Source: Synechococcus sp. LA31
GTDB lineage: Bacteria > Cyanobacteriota > Cyanobacteriia > PCC-6307 > Cyanobiaceae
Direction: 5' to 3'
Length of the DNA: 64,000 bases
Assembly (NCBI RefSeq): GCF_018502385.1
Contig: NZ_CP075523.1
Coordinates: 1,860,001 to 1,924,000, forward strand
Position numbers and translations under genes: made by a program. Of the stretch, positions 11,216 to 20,704 are shown piece after piece; the first letter of the stretch is position 1, and every line of letters begins with the position of its first letter. The notes beneath the pieces are model-generated. The model was not told the DNA's origin, made no database searches, and was given only the letters and a program-made list of their open reading frames with translations.

Positions 11216-11527
11216 TCAAGCCCAGCGGAGCGGATCGAGCAGCTCTTCGGCCGCCATCGGCCCTGCCAACACCTGCTCAGCCGCGGGGTTGAGGGGCCCT
11301 GCCAGCAGCTGAGCCGCTTCGATGCGCGCCGCCTCAGACAAAGCTGGCTGATCAGGATCAAAGGCGGTGGGATGGCTGACGCTGCTGGAGAAGCCGCGGA
11401 AGATCAGCAGCTCAAACAACTCCTCACCGTGATCTCCGGGCAGATGCCCTGTGAGCCGCAGCACCCGATCCGGGCGGCTGCGGCTGATGGCTTCAAGCTG
11501 AGCCAGAAGAGCGGCGATAGTGCTCAC
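11216..11527 (-). CDS. Conserved cyanobacterial protein, possibly DUF7734
   Basis: The 103-residue soluble protein starts MSTIAALLAQLEAISRSRPD and includes the distinctive ELLIFRGFSSSVSHPTAFDPDQPAL, which I associate with a short cyanobacterial/plastid family of unknown function (perhaps DUF7734). The C-terminal third is rich in Ala and Leu and ends with LLDPLRWA. It lies 9 bases downstream of the DUF3177 gene on the same strand and only 3 bases from the convergent cupin gene. Confidence 0.65.
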   Translation of the reverse strand: MSTIAALLAQLEAISRSRPDRVLRLTGHLPGDHGEELFELLIFRGFSSSVSHPTAFDPDQPALSEAARIEAAQLLAGPLNPAAEQVLAGPMAAEELLDPLRWA

Positions 11528-11536
11528 AGCAACACC

Positions 11537-12154
11537 CTAAAAACCACCGGCGACCCGCCCCTGCTTGGGCAACCGCACCAACAGCCATTGGAGGGCACCC
11601 ACGCTGTAGGCCACCAGTGCCACATAGCCGGCAAAGGCAGCGATGGTGCCAGTCCAACTGCCACCAAACACAAAACCAAAGAAGTTGGCCGCTCCGCCGT
11701 GCAGGTCGTCGGGAGCTTCCAGCCAAACCCGGCAGAAGGGGCGCGTGACACCACCGCGCACACAATCGAGGGCTCGGGCACTGAGCAAGCCCCCCAGCAC
11801 GCCAAACACGCTTAACCCCCAGCGCCAGGCACGCACCACAAACGGCAGAGGCCGCCAGGGGGGCAGATCGGCAAGCTCTTCATTGAGATCCACCCAGAAC
11901 CACACGCTCACGACCACAAGCAACTGAGCCAGGAAGGCCAGCAGGTAGCCCAGGGGTTTGTTGTCCGTCAGCAGAAGCACGGTGATCAGCAGCAGGCTGG
12001 CCACCTTCCAGTAGATGCCCATCAGGCGCACCAACGCCTGCTCTTGCTTCCAGGCCGACCAGATCAGCAGCACCAGGGGGAGCCCCACGGCGAACAGCGC
12101 CGCCAAGCGGTAATCCAGCCACACAAGAGTGCGGTAGAGCTGCAGGTCTGGCAC
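11537..12154 (-). CDS. DUF3177 family membrane protein
   Basis: The 205-residue protein has about five hydrophobic helices (LAALFAVGLPLVLLIWSAW, ASLLLITVLLLTD, LLAFLAQLLVVVSVWFWV, SVFGVLGGLLSAR, IAAFAGYVALVAYSVGALQW). The motifs WLDYRLAALF near the start and WLEAPDDLHGGAANFFGFVFGG in the last loop identify it as the cyanobacterial DUF3177 family. Function unknown. It is divergent from the FIST-domain gene with about 70 bases between starts. Confidence 0.8.
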   Translation of the reverse strand: MPDLQLYRTLVWLDYRLAALFAVGLPLVLLIWSAWKQEQALVRLMGIYWKVASLLLITVLLLTDNKPLGYLLAFLAQLLVVVSVWFWVDLNEELADLPPWRPLPFVVRAWRWGLSVFGVLGGLLSARALDCVRGGVTRPFCRVWLEAPDDLHGGAANFFGFVFGGSWTGTIAAFAGYVALVAYSVGALQWLLVRLPKQGRVAGGF

Positions 12155-12223
12155 GCAGAGGGGGGCGGCAAGCCGTCATTATCCCGAGCCTGACGCTGCA
12201 ACCAGCAGCAGTAGGGTCCAGCC

Positions 12224-13534
12224 ATGGCTCGGATGTTCCCCCTCCCCCACTCGCTGCTGCGGCGTTGGCCAGGGCAACAGGCCCACTGCTTCACAGCCTT
12301 GAGCAACCAACCGGCCCTGGAGGCCGCTGTGGCTGACCTCAAGCAGCAACTGCGCGCAGCAGGCCAACGCGGACCGGCTGATCTGGCGCTGGTGTTCTGC
12401 TCCACCGCCTACGCGACCGACCTGCAGCGTCTGCTGCCGCTGTTGCGCGACGCCATCCCCAGCCACAACTGGATCGGCTGCGCCGGTGGCGGCGTCGTGG
12501 GCACCGATTCAGGCGGGCAACCGCATGAACTGGAACATCAGCCGGGGATCAGCGTCAGCCTGTTTGAACTGCCGGGCAGCGAACTGCAGTTATTCCATCT
12601 CGAGGCTGGAGGCCTGCCCGATCTCGATGGCCCCAGCCAGCAGTGGGTGGATTGGGTGGGCGCTCAACCGGAAGACGCGCACTCGATGCTGCTGTTCATC
12701 GACCCGGGTTGTCCAGCCATCAACGACCTGATCAGTGGCCTCGATTACGCCTACCCGCAGGCGGCCAAGGTGGGCGGCATCGCTGGCCAACACAACGCCA
12801 GTCACGGATCCCTGCTACTCAACGACCGCGTTGTGGAGGGAGCAGTGGGCTGCCTGATCAGCGGCGCCTGGCGCATCGAGCCTGTGGTGGCACAAGGCTG
12901 CCGACCCATTGGCCCGGTGTTCGAGGTGGAGAAAGCCGAGCGCAACGTGGTGCAGCGCCTCAGCGATGGGCACAACCAAGGCACCCCTGTGGCCTGCCTG
13001 CAAGCGATTCTCGAAGGCCTCAATCCCCAAGAGCGCGAGCTAGTGCGCCACTCGCTATTTCTGGGGGTGGCCAAGAGCAGCTTTCAGCTCAGCAGCAGCG
13101 ACACCCCCGATGATTCCGCCTTTCTGGTCCGCAACCTGATCGGCGTGGATCCCCGCACCGGTTCGGTCGCCGTGGGCGAACGGCTGCGGGTAGGCCAGCG
13201 TGTGCAATTCCAGCTGCGCGATGCCAACGCCTCACGCCAGGAGCAACGCCAACTGCTCAGCCTGCAGCGCCGGCGCCAGCCCGAACCCTTGGCCGCCCTG
13301 CTGTTTGCTTGCCTGGGGCGGGGCGAAGGGCTCTACGGCCAACCCGATGGCGATGTGAACGCCTGCCGCGAACTCTTCGCACAGGTGCCTGTAGCCGGTG
13401 CCTTCTGCAATGGCGAGATCGGCCCGGTGGCTGGTGCAACCCACCTGCATGGCTACACCGCCAGCTGGGGCTTCCTTGTTCCCAACACGCCCCCGGCCGT
13501 CAGCGACATGCCGTCGGGTGCCACAGCCTCCTGA
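12224..13534 (+). CDS. FIST-domain (FIST_N/FIST_C) sensor-type protein
   Basis: The 436-residue soluble protein has an N-terminal FIST domain: [21 protein letters not shown], then [11 protein letters not shown] and [25 protein letters not shown] domain includes [19 protein letters not shown] and ends [11 protein letters not shown] near residue 400. FIST domains are thought to bind small ligands, possibly amino acids; here there is no attached output domain, so the partner is unknown. Its stop is 5 bases from trmB, and the order FIST-trmB-ictB suggests one transcript. Confidence 0.87.
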   Translation: MARMFPLPHSLLRRWPGQQAHCFTALSNQPALEAAVADLKQQLRAAGQRGPADLALVFCSTAYATDLQRLLPLLRDAIPSHNWIGCAGGGVVGTDSGGQPHELEHQPGISVSLFELPGSELQLFHLEAGGLPDLDGPSQQWVDWVGAQPEDAHSMLLFIDPGCPAINDLISGLDYAYPQAAKVGGIAGQHNASHGSLLLNDRVVEGAVGCLISGAWRIEPVVAQGCRPIGPVFEVEKAERNVVQRLSDGHNQGTPVACLQAILEGLNPQERELVRHSLFLGVAKSSFQLSSSDTPDDSAFLVRNLIGVDPRTGSVAVGERLRVGQRVQFQLRDANASRQEQRQLLSLQRRRQPEPLAALLFACLGRGEGLYGQPDGDVNACRELFAQVPVAGAFCNGEIGPVAGATHLHGYTASWGFLVPNTPPAVSDMPSGATAS

Positions 13535-13539
13535 GCCGC

Positions 13540-14265
13540 ATGGTGCGTCAGCACGTCAATCCCCTCAGCCGCTTCTTCCAGCTGCCCCTGGAGCTGCCGC
13601 CACCGGCTGAACTGTTCAGCACGCCGGCGCTACCGCTGCACCTCGACATCGGCTGCGCCCGCGGGCGCTTCCTGCTGGCCCTGGCCCAGCAGCAACCGGG
13701 GGTCAACCATCTGGGCGTAGAGATCCGGCGGCCGCTGGTGAGTGCCGCAGAGGCCGACCGGCAAGCTCTGGGCCTGAGCAACCTCCATTACCTGTTTTGC
13801 AACGCCAATGTGAGCCTTGAGGCCTGGCTGGAGGCACTGACGAAGGAGCAGCTGGAGCTGGTCTCGATCCAGTTTCCCGATCCCTGGTTCAAAAAGAAAC
13901 ACCACAAGCGACGCGTGCTTCAGCCGGCGCTGCTGCTGGCCATTGCCACCGCCCTGAAACCCGGCAAGCGGCTGTTCTTGCAAAGCGATGTGCCAGCCGT
14001 GATCGAACCGATGGTGGCTCTCACCGAAGCGAGCGGCTGTTTCACCCGGCCCTCCGCTGATCCACGCCCCTGGCGGGCCGACAATCCCCTACCGGTACCC
14101 ACCGAACGGGAAACCTATGTGATCAGCCAGGGGCTGCCGGTGTATCGGGTGCTCTACGAGCGCAACGAAGAGCCGCGTCCGGAGCTGCAGCTGCTGGAGC
14201 AATGGATGGAAGCCGCCGACAAACAGACCGATAATCCGCTCGACCCTGAAGCCCCCATGGCATGA
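13540..14265 (+). CDS. trmB: tRNA (guanine-N7-)-methyltransferase
   Basis: TrmB uses S-adenosylmethionine to make m7G46 in tRNA variable loops. The 241-residue protein has the SAM-binding [17 protein letters not shown], a GVEIRRPLV segment, and the family signature [18 protein letters not shown]. The ATG at 13540 gives [13 protein letters not shown]; the frame runs open upstream into the FIST gene but that part is a shadow. Its stop overlaps the ictB start in the sequence ATGA. Confidence 0.93.
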   Translation: MVRQHVNPLSRFFQLPLELPPPAELFSTPALPLHLDIGCARGRFLLALAQQQPGVNHLGVEIRRPLVSAAEADRQALGLSNLHYLFCNANVSLEAWLEALTKEQLELVSIQFPDPWFKKKHHKRRVLQPALLLAIATALKPGKRLFLQSDVPAVIEPMVALTEASGCFTRPSADPRPWRADNPLPVPTERETYVISQGLPVYRVLYERNEEPRPELQLLEQWMEAADKQTDNPLDPEAPMA

Positions 14266-15587
14266 GCCTGGCCCCGGTGCCGTCCACCACTCCCTGGCTG
14301 CTGCGCTGGCAAGGGCTGCTGACCAGAGCCGCCAACGGACCCATCAGCTCGCGCCTGAGCCTGATCGCCGGGATTGTGCTCTGTGCCCTGATGGCCGGCC
14401 TGCCGCTGGTAACGCGGGGGGGATTGAGCTTGTTGATCCTGGCCGCCGGACTGCTCTGGCTGCTGTGGGCTCTATGCACCCCGGCTGGGCGCATTGGCAC
14501 GATCAGTGGCTGGCTGCTGCTGATGCTTGGCATCGCAGTGCTGGCCACGGGCTTTTCGCCGGTGCCGATGGCGGCCTTCAAGGGGCTGCTGAAGCTGCTC
14601 AGCTATCTGAGCGTGTACGCCCTGATGCGCCAGCTGCTGGCTGCAGCACCTCCTTGGTGGGATCGGATCGTGGCAGCGCTGCTCGCTGGAGAGCTGGTGA
14701 GTGCGGTGCTGGCGATCCGTCAGCTTTATGGGGATACCACTGAGCTAGCCCGCTGGGCCGATCCCAACTCCGTGGCGGATGGCACGATCCGTGTCTACGG
14801 CCCCCTGGAGAACCCCAACCTGCTGGCGGGTTATCTCATTCCGATCCTGCCCATCGCTCTGGTGGCATTGCTCCGTTGGCGCAGCTGGCCCCAGCGCCTT
14901 TTCGCTGCAACAGCGCTGCTGAGCGGCAGCGCAGCCCTCTTTTTCAGCTACAGCCGCGGTGGCTGGCTAGGCATGCTGGCCGCCCTGGGAGCGGTCGCTC
15001 TGATGCTGGTGCTGCGGCAGACCCGCCACTGGCCAACGCTTTGGCGACGGCTCTTTCCCCTGCTGCTGGTCAGCGCCGCCGTGGCCGTACTGGTAGTCGC
15101 CGTGACCCAAATCGAACCACTGCGCATCCGTGTGATGAGCCTGCTGGCCGGCCGCCAGGACAGCTCCAACAACTTCCGCATCAATGTGTGGCTGGCGGCG
15201 ATCGACATGATCCAGGCCAGGCCCTGGCTGGGGATCGGCCCCGGCAACACCGCCTTCAACCTGATTTATCCGCTGTTTCAGCAGCCCAAGTTCAATGCCC
15301 TCAGCGCTTACTCGGTGCCGCTGGAGCTACTGGTGGAAGGGGGCATTCCCAATCTGCTGGCCGGGCTGGGCCTGCTAGCGGCCTGCATCCGGGCAGGCTG
15401 GGCCCAGTTGAAGGGGGAATCAGCCTGGGCGTTACCCGCCATTGCCGCACTGGCCGCCATCGCCGGGTTGTGCGTTCAGGGCGTAACCGACACGATTTTC
15501 TTCCGGCCTGAGGTGCAGCTCACCGGCTGGTTTTGCCTGGCCACCTTGAGCGTGAGCCGCAGCGCACAGACCAGCAGCGATGCCTGA
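14262..15587 (+). CDS. ictB: IctB-type O-antigen-ligase-fold membrane protein
   Basis: The 441-residue polytopic protein of about ten helices matches IctB of Synechococcus and Synechocystis, originally described as a putative bicarbonate transporter. The diagnostic stretch [20 protein letters not shown] with [16 protein letters not shown] is present near residue 300. IctB belongs to the Wzy/O-antigen ligase (RfaL) superfamily and its direct role in carbon uptake is disputed; it could act in polysaccharide assembly. It overlaps trmB by 4 bases and the sugar-kinase-like gene by 8. Confidence 0.85.
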   Translation: MSLAPVPSTTPWLLRWQGLLTRAANGPISSRLSLIAGIVLCALMAGLPLVTRGGLSLLILAAGLLWLLWALCTPAGRIGTISGWLLLMLGIAVLATGFSPVPMAAFKGLLKLLSYLSVYALMRQLLAAAPPWWDRIVAALLAGELVSAVLAIRQLYGDTTELARWADPNSVADGTIRVYGPLENPNLLAGYLIPILPIALVALLRWRSWPQRLFAATALLSGSAALFFSYSRGGWLGMLAALGAVALMLVLRQTRHWPTLWRRLFPLLLVSAAVAVLVVAVTQIEPLRIRVMSLLAGRQDSSNNFRINVWLAAIDMIQARPWLGIGPGNTAFNLIYPLFQQPKFNALSAYSVPLELLVEGGIPNLLAGLGLLAACIRAGWAQLKGESAWALPAIAALAAIAGLCVQGVTDTIFFRPEVQLTGWFCLATLSVSRSAQTSSDA

Positions 15588-16542
15588 CACGGAGCACCGG
15601 CTGATCGCCGGTTTCGATGCTGGCCAAACCCACACCACCTGCCGGCTAGCCACGCTGCAACCCGATGGCTCCTGGCAAGTGCTCAGTGAAGGCCAGGGCA
15701 CGGGCGTCTCACACCTCGCGGCCGAGGGTGGAGCCCCACGTTTTGAAGCTGCACTGGGCAGCAGCCTCAGGTGGGCGCTGGATGCAGCAGGTCTACCGGC
15801 CAACGCCACCCTTTACGCCACCGGCATCGGGGCCAGCGGCATCGAATCGGGCAGCACCGTGCAGGAGCAAGGCACCCACCTGGCTTCGGCGTGTCTAGGT
15901 CTGGCTCAGCAGCGAGTGGTGGTGGTGGGGGATGAGTGCACCGCACTTGCGGGAGCGTTCAACGGCGGCGCGGGGATCTTGGTGATCAGTGGCACCGGCT
16001 GCATCGCCCTCGGCAGTGATGGCCAGGGGCACAGCCACCGCTGCGGCGGGTGGGGCTGGCTCTTGGATGGGGCTGGATCCGCCATGGACATTGGCCGCGA
16101 TGGCCTGGCCCTGAGCGTGCAGATGGCCGATGGGCGCCTGCCGGAAACGGCCCTGCGCCAAGAGCTCTGGCAGGCCCTGGGGGCTAGCAGCGCCCAGGCG
16201 GTGAAAGCCGCCGTGGTGGCCCCACACTTCGCTGCGGCAGGGTTCGCCCGACTGGCCCCTGTGATGCATCAACTAGCCCTCGGCGGCGACCCCCACGCCC
16301 AAGCGGTGATCCAACGCTCGGCGGAGGCACTGGCAGCGATGGTGCACACCATTGCCGAGCGCTTGAAGCTGCCTGAGCCTGCCGTGTGCGGAGTGGGGGG
16401 AGCCCTGCATCACCTCAGCGTCCTGCGGCAGGGATTCAGCAGAGAGCTGAAGCGGCGGCTGCCGCAGGCCGAGCTGCAACCACCAGGGGGCGATGCCTGC
16501 AGCGGCGCTCTCCGCTTAGCCGCTCAGGCAGCGTTGAGGTAG
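15580..16542 (+). CDS. BadF/BadG/BcrA/BcrD-type ATPase, N-acetylglucosamine kinase-like
   Basis: The 320-residue protein has the ASKHA actin-like fold: phosphate-1 motif LIAGFDAGQTHTTCRLA, a connecting VVVVGDECTALAGAF, phosphate-2 motif GILVISGTGCIALG with GGWGWLLDGAGSAMDIG, and an adenosine motif AVCGVGGALHH. The closest characterised relatives are N-acetylglucosamine kinases, so a sugar or amino-sugar substrate is the best guess. Its end overlaps the end of glmM by 19 bases, an amino-sugar gene on the other strand. Confidence 0.85.
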   Translation: MPDTEHRLIAGFDAGQTHTTCRLATLQPDGSWQVLSEGQGTGVSHLAAEGGAPRFEAALGSSLRWALDAAGLPANATLYATGIGASGIESGSTVQEQGTHLASACLGLAQQRVVVVGDECTALAGAFNGGAGILVISGTGCIALGSDGQGHSHRCGGWGWLLDGAGSAMDIGRDGLALSVQMADGRLPETALRQELWQALGASSAQAVKAAVVAPHFAAAGFARLAPVMHQLALGGDPHAQAVIQRSAEALAAMVHTIAERLKLPEPAVCGVGGALHHLSVLRQGFSRELKRRLPQAELQPPGGDACSGALRLAAQAALR

Positions 16543-17930
16543 CGGTCAGCCAGCGCGGCTAGCTGCTGGCTCCAGTGATCCACGTCGCTCTGCTCAGCCG
16601 CCTCCACCATCACCCGCAGCAGCGGTTCGGTGCCGCTGGCCCGCACCAGCACCCGGCCGCAGCCCTGCATCGCCGTTTCCGCCTGGTGCACAGCCTCTTG
16701 CAGGGGCTCACAGCTCTGCCAGCCCGTGCGGCGCCCCTGATCGGGCACGGTTACATTCACCAATTTTTGCGGATAGGGCTGGAAGCTGCCGTCCATCCAA
16801 TCGGTCAGGGATCCACCCTGGGCCTCGATCAACGTGGCCACCTGCAGGGCGGTGAGCAGGCCGTCGCCGCTCATGCCATGCCGGGCCGAAAGGATATGGC
16901 CGGATTGCTCGCCCCCGAGGGCCGCCCCCAGCTCCTCCATAGCGGCATAGACATATTGATCGCCCACCGCGGTGCGCTCCAGCACGCCACCAGAGGCCTG
17001 CCAAGCGCGCTCGAAACCCAGGTTGCTCATCACCGTGGCCACGATGCGATTGCCCGGTAAGGCGCTCTCGGCCATCAGCGCCTGGCCCCAGAGATACAAG
17101 ATCTGATCGCCATCCACGATCCGGCCGCGGCCATCCACCGCCAGCATCCGGTCGGCATCGCCATCAAAGGCAAAGCCCATCGCCGCTCCCTGCGCGATCA
17201 CGGCCTGCTGCAGCGGCTCCAAGTGGGTACTGCCGCAGCCCTGATTGATGCGGTTGCCATCGGGAGCGCCGTGCAACACGGTGAGGTCAGCCCCCAACGC
17301 CCTGAACAGCGCCTCCCCGCAGCTGCTGGCAGACCCCCAGCAGAGATCCAGCACAATCCGGCAACCATCCAGACGCGCAGCGCCCACGCTCTCCAACAAA
17401 CGCTGCTGGTAGTCCTGCATCAGGTCGGGGCGCTGCTGCAAGCGGCCGCTTCCGCAAAACCCCTTGTGATCCTGGCCGACTCCATGCAAACCGGCCTCAA
17501 TCGCAGCCTGTTGCTGCTTGCCGAGTTTGGCGCCGCAGGCGCCAAACACCTTGATGCCGTTGTCGTGTGGGGGGTTGTGGCTGGCGCTCACCATCAGGCC
17601 GCCGCTGCCACCGAGCTGGCGGATCGCCCCGGGCACAGCGGGCGTGGGGCACAAGCCGAGATCCAGCACCTCGCGCCCCGCCGCCGTGAGCCCGGCCGCC
17701 AGGGCCGCCACCAACATCGGCCCGCTGCTGCGGGAATCACTCCCGAGCAAAATCGGGCCACCCTGTGGCAGCACCTGCCCACACCAGTAGCCCAATTGCA
17801 GGGCCAGAGCAGGCGTGATCTGGCTGCCCACCCGGCCGCGGATGCCATCGGTGCCGAAGGCTGCAGTGCCCTGGGGCAACGGCGCACCCAATGGAGAGGC
17901 AGCCAAGGAGAACGCAGCCGGCTCGGCCAT
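16524..17930 (-). CDS. glmM: Phosphoglucosamine mutase
   Basis: GlmM converts glucosamine-6-phosphate to glucosamine-1-phosphate for UDP-GlcNAc, the precursor of peptidoglycan and lipopolysaccharide. The 468-residue protein has AFGTDGIRGRVG, the phosphoserine loop GLMVSASHNPPHDNGIKVFG, the Mg-binding FAFDGDADRML, GGEQSGHIL and the sugar-phosphate loop RASGTEPLLRVMVE. The start at 17930 (MAEPAAFSL) is chosen because the frame upstream, open for another 730 bases, is antisense to the lytic transglycosylase and has shadow composition. Confidence 0.94.
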   Translation of the reverse strand: MAEPAAFSLAASPLGAPLPQGTAAFGTDGIRGRVGSQITPALALQLGYWCGQVLPQGGPILLGSDSRSSGPMLVAALAAGLTAAGREVLDLGLCPTPAVPGAIRQLGGSGGLMVSASHNPPHDNGIKVFGACGAKLGKQQQAAIEAGLHGVGQDHKGFCGSGRLQQRPDLMQDYQQRLLESVGAARLDGCRIVLDLCWGSASSCGEALFRALGADLTVLHGAPDGNRINQGCGSTHLEPLQQAVIAQGAAMGFAFDGDADRMLAVDGRGRIVDGDQILYLWGQALMAESALPGNRIVATVMSNLGFERAWQASGGVLERTAVGDQYVYAAMEELGAALGGEQSGHILSARHGMSGDGLLTALQVATLIEAQGGSLTDWMDGSFQPYPQKLVNVTVPDQGRRTGWQSCEPLQEAVHQAETAMQGCGRVLVRASGTEPLLRVMVEAAEQSDVDHWSQQLAALADRYLNAA

Positions 17931-17983
17931 TACAACAATGCACCTATGGCGGCCTGCAGGGTAGGCCGCGGCCTCAAGCCCGC

Positions 17984-18208
17984 TCAGCGCCAGCGCCGCG
18001 GCCACCAGGCCCAAACCAGCAGCTCGATCACCGCCCAGAGCAACACAGCACCCATCACCCAACCCGGCAGCAATCGCAGCGGCCAGAACGCCCGAAACAG
18101 CATCAACAGGCCCGCCAAAGCCCACACCTGCAGCAGCCGGCGCCGCTGACGCCACCCCGGCAGCAACGTGAGGCTCGGCGGAAGCGATGGCAAACGCAGC
18201 CGGCCCAT
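17984..18208 (-). CDS. Small two-helix membrane protein, hypothetical
   Basis: The 74-residue product starts MGRLRLPSLPPSLTLLPGW, is very basic at the N-terminus and has two hydrophobic helices (LLQVWALAGLLMLFRAFWPL and WVMGAVLLWAVIELLVWAWW). It sits 53 bases upstream of glmM on the same strand. I do not recognise the family. The amphipathic, positive-inside layout is what a real membrane protein would show, unlike the Arg-rich shadow frames nearby, but the evidence is limited to that. Confidence 0.5.
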   Translation of the reverse strand: MGRLRLPSLPPSLTLLPGWRQRRRLLQVWALAGLLMLFRAFWPLRLLPGWVMGAVLLWAVIELLVWAWWPRRWR

Positions 18209-18257
18209 GGCTCGAGGTTGAGATCTCCTCAAGAATGCCAACACTCGTTTCACCCCG

Positions 18258-20201
18258 TTGCCCCAGCTGCGCCCCGCCGCCACCCTGCTGATCGGCGCCA
18301 CCTGCCTGGGCAGCGGCATCGCCTTGGCCGCTGCCCGCCAGGCCTTGGTGCAGCTGGCTCCACCGCTCACTCCCAACAGCACCACCGCCCAGCTGGAGGC
18401 AGCCCGCTTCCGCGGCATCAATCCGCAACGGCGCCGCGAGGCCGCTTTGCTGCTCAGCGCCCAACCCCAACGCAGCGAGCAGGAACGCAAGCGCCTGCTG
18501 CTGGGCCAGGGCTGGGGTCACTCCCCCCTGGCTGCCGTGGTGCTCAAGCAATCGGGCCGGTGGCAGGCGCTGCTGCGCCGCTTCCCGCAGGAGCCCGCCA
18601 GCGCTGATGCCCTCTACGCCCTGGGCCGCCGCAACGAGCTGCTGCAGCGCTTCCCGGCCCACCCAGCCGCGCTAGCAGCGGCGCTGGAAGCTGGCGACGG
18701 CCTGCACCTGGCCCGCTGGGGGGCCCGCTGGCCTGGGGCAGAACCGCTGCTGCTCCAGGCCTGCGAAGCAGCGCAAACCACGGTCAAGCCGCACGAACGC
18801 CACTGGCTGGCCGCTGGCTTGCTGCAGCTGGGCCAGCTGGAGGCGGCGCGCCGCTGCCTTGGAGAGCCGCCGTGGCCGCCGGAGCTCACCCTGAACCTGA
18901 GCCGAAGCCTGCTGCGCGGGGATGCTGCCGAGCGGGCCGAAGGCCAGCTGTTGCTCCTGCGGATGGCCCAGCGACAGCCCAACAACACGTTTAGCCAGGA
19001 GGCCGCAGCTCTGCTGGCTGAAGACCCAGGCGAGGTAGCGCTCACCCTGCTGGATCAATTGCCCGAGAACCTCAACAGCAGCGCAGCGGTGCAGGCGCGG
19101 TTGGCGCTGGAGGGGCTCATCCCCTGGCAACCGGTGCTGCAGCGCTGGCCTAAGGAGCCCTCCAGCTGGGAGCTGCAATGGGAGCTGGCCCGCCAAGCAC
19201 TGCTGCAGCGGCGCTGGGTGCAGGCCAGCACGATCCTCACGGCCATCAACAGCCAGGAGCTGCCGGCGCCCCTGGCTGCGCGGCAGTTGTTCTGGCAGGG
19301 CTACAGCGCCCAGCAGCAGGGCCAGCGCCAGCAGGCCGAACGCCTGTGGCAAGCCGTGCTGCAGGCCCAGCCGATGGGGTACTACAGCTGGCGGGCGATG
19401 GTGCGGCTGGGCCGGGTGCTGCCGCCCACCAACGCCAGCCAACCAACAGGAGGGAAGGAGTTGCTCTGGCGCCCCTTGGCCAGCGGCAACCAACGCCTCG
19501 ACGACCTCTGGCGCACGGGCCAGGCGCTTGAGGCCTGGGAAAGCTGGCGCAACCTGCGGGGGGGTGCAGCGCCAAAAGACGCGCAGCAACGGCTGCTCGA
19601 AGGTCGCCTGCGGACCGGCATCGGTGATGACTGGACAGGGCTGGGCCAGCTGGAGTTCGCCAATCTGCGCCTGCCACAGCCTGGCTGCCGGCAGCAGTGG
19701 CTGCGGGAGACCGATCAGCACCCGCGCCGCTTCCAAAGCGAGCTGGGGGAAGCAGCCCAGCACGAAGGGGTGGATCTCGAGCTGCTCTGGGGTGTAGCAC
19801 GGCAGGAATCGCGCTTCAGCCCAGGGGTGGCCTCCCCGGTGGGCGCCATCGGCCTGCTGCAGCTGATGCCCGACACCGCCGCCGAACTGGCCAGGCGCGA
19901 GCTCAGCACCCAGGAGCTGCAAAACCCTGCGCTGAATGCTCAGCTGGGCGCGCGCTATCTGCGCCAACTGCTGGAGCGCTGGCAGAGCCAACCCTTTCTG
20001 AGTGCGGCCAGCTACAACGCTGGGCCAGGCGCCGTGGCCAGCTGGTTGAATTCAGCCTTACCAGACCCGCAGCGGGAGCCGGAACTGTGGACCGAAGCCA
20101 TCCCTTACCCGGAAACACGCCTCTACGTGAAAAAGGTGCTCGGCAACCGCTGGAGTTATCAGCTGCTGCAGCACGATCCGGCTCTGATCTGCGGCCGTTA
20201 G
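18258..20201 (+). CDS. slt: Soluble lytic murein transglycosylase (Slt family)
   Basis: This periplasmic enzyme cleaves peptidoglycan glycan strands to 1,6-anhydro products. The 647-residue protein opens with a hydrophobic signal segment (LLIGATCLGSGIALA), then a long helical superhelix rich in Leu/Ala/Gln. The C-terminal transglycosylase domain reads LLWGVARQESRFSPGVASP with catalytic Glu517, then GAIGLLQLMPDTAAELA and AASYNAGPGAVASWL. The start is TTG at MPQLRPAATLL. Its stop overlaps the stop of the convergent membrane-protein gene by 4 bases. Confidence 0.88.
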   Translation: MPQLRPAATLLIGATCLGSGIALAAARQALVQLAPPLTPNSTTAQLEAARFRGINPQRRREAALLLSAQPQRSEQERKRLLLGQGWGHSPLAAVVLKQSGRWQALLRRFPQEPASADALYALGRRNELLQRFPAHPAALAAALEAGDGLHLARWGARWPGAEPLLLQACEAAQTTVKPHERHWLAAGLLQLGQLEAARRCLGEPPWPPELTLNLSRSLLRGDAAERAEGQLLLLRMAQRQPNNTFSQEAAALLAEDPGEVALTLLDQLPENLNSSAAVQARLALEGLIPWQPVLQRWPKEPSSWELQWELARQALLQRRWVQASTILTAINSQELPAPLAARQLFWQGYSAQQQGQRQQAERLWQAVLQAQPMGYYSWRAMVRLGRVLPPTNASQPTGGKELLWRPLASGNQRLDDLWRTGQALEAWESWRNLRGGAAPKDAQQRLLEGRLRTGIGDDWTGLGQLEFANLRLPQPGCRQQWLRETDQHPRRFQSELGEAAQHEGVDLELLWGVARQESRFSPGVASPVGAIGLLQLMPDTAAELARRELSTQELQNPALNAQLGARYLRQLLERWQSQPFLSAASYNAGPGAVASWLNSALPDPQREPELWTEAIPYPETRLYVKKVLGNRWSYQLLQHDPALICGR

Positions 20202-20704
20202 GCCGCCACCGCTACGACGCGCTCATGCAGCAGGTAGCCAAGGCCAATGCCCAAGAGCACCCAGCTGCTCAGCCCAGCGGCCCCCACAAGCGGCGCAGGA
20301 GCGATGCGCAGGCGGCTGAGATCAAGGCGGGCCAACAGCACGGCTGAAGCCAGCACCAAGACCTCCGCCAGCACCGCCAGGTGCAACAAATACAGACCAC
20401 CGGTGATCACGATCAGCAGGGTCACCACCAGGGTGAGGGCCTTGCTCGCAGCCATCAACTGCGAGAGCTCGCGTAGCAACAGATCGGGCATCGCACACAC
20501 CACCACCACCACAAGGGCTTGCAGACACTGCAGAGGCCAGAACAGGGGGCCGGCCAGCTCCAGCTGTAAGGGCGTTTCGGCGCGACTGAGCAGCAGAGGG
20601 GCCACCTCCGCCCAATGCAGCCCCATGTAGCCACTCACCAGCAGCAGCACCAGCAGCATCGGTGCCCGCACAGGCAGGAACAGCAGACCAAACACAGCTT
20701 TCAC
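20198..20704 (-). CDS. Hypothetical membrane protein coupled to NIL-ferredoxin
   Basis: The product of about 168 residues has four or five hydrophobic helices (VFGLLFLPVRAPMLLVLLLV, FWPLQCLQALVVVVVCAM, ALTLVVTLLIVITGGLYLLH, EVLVLASAVLLA, LSSWVLLGIGLGYLL). The GTG start overlaps the TGA of the upstream ferredoxin gene in GTGA, so translational coupling is likely. The longer ATG start at 20758 would lie within the ferredoxin gene. I do not recognise the family; the pairing hints at a membrane partner of the ferredoxin, which is inference. Confidence 0.7.
   Translation of the reverse strand: MKAVFGLLFLPVRAPMLLVLLLVSGYMGLHWAEVAPLLLSRAETPLQLELAGPLFWPLQCLQALVVVVVCAMPDLLLRELSQLMAASKALTLVVTLLIVITGGLYLLHLAVLAEVLVLASAVLLARLDLSRLRIAPAPLVGAAGLSSWVLLGIGLGYLLHERVVAVAA

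Noticed and set aside
17931-18662. N-terminal extension of the glmM frame by 244 codons
   Set aside because: It is antisense to the lytic transglycosylase gene, has Ala/Gly-rich shadow composition, and the phosphoglucosamine mutase domain begins right after the ATG at 17930.
20187-20206. GCGGCCGTTAGGCCGC hairpin at the slt/membrane-protein stop codons
   Set aside because: It is a short palindrome created by two overlapping stops with no T run; too weak to call a terminator.
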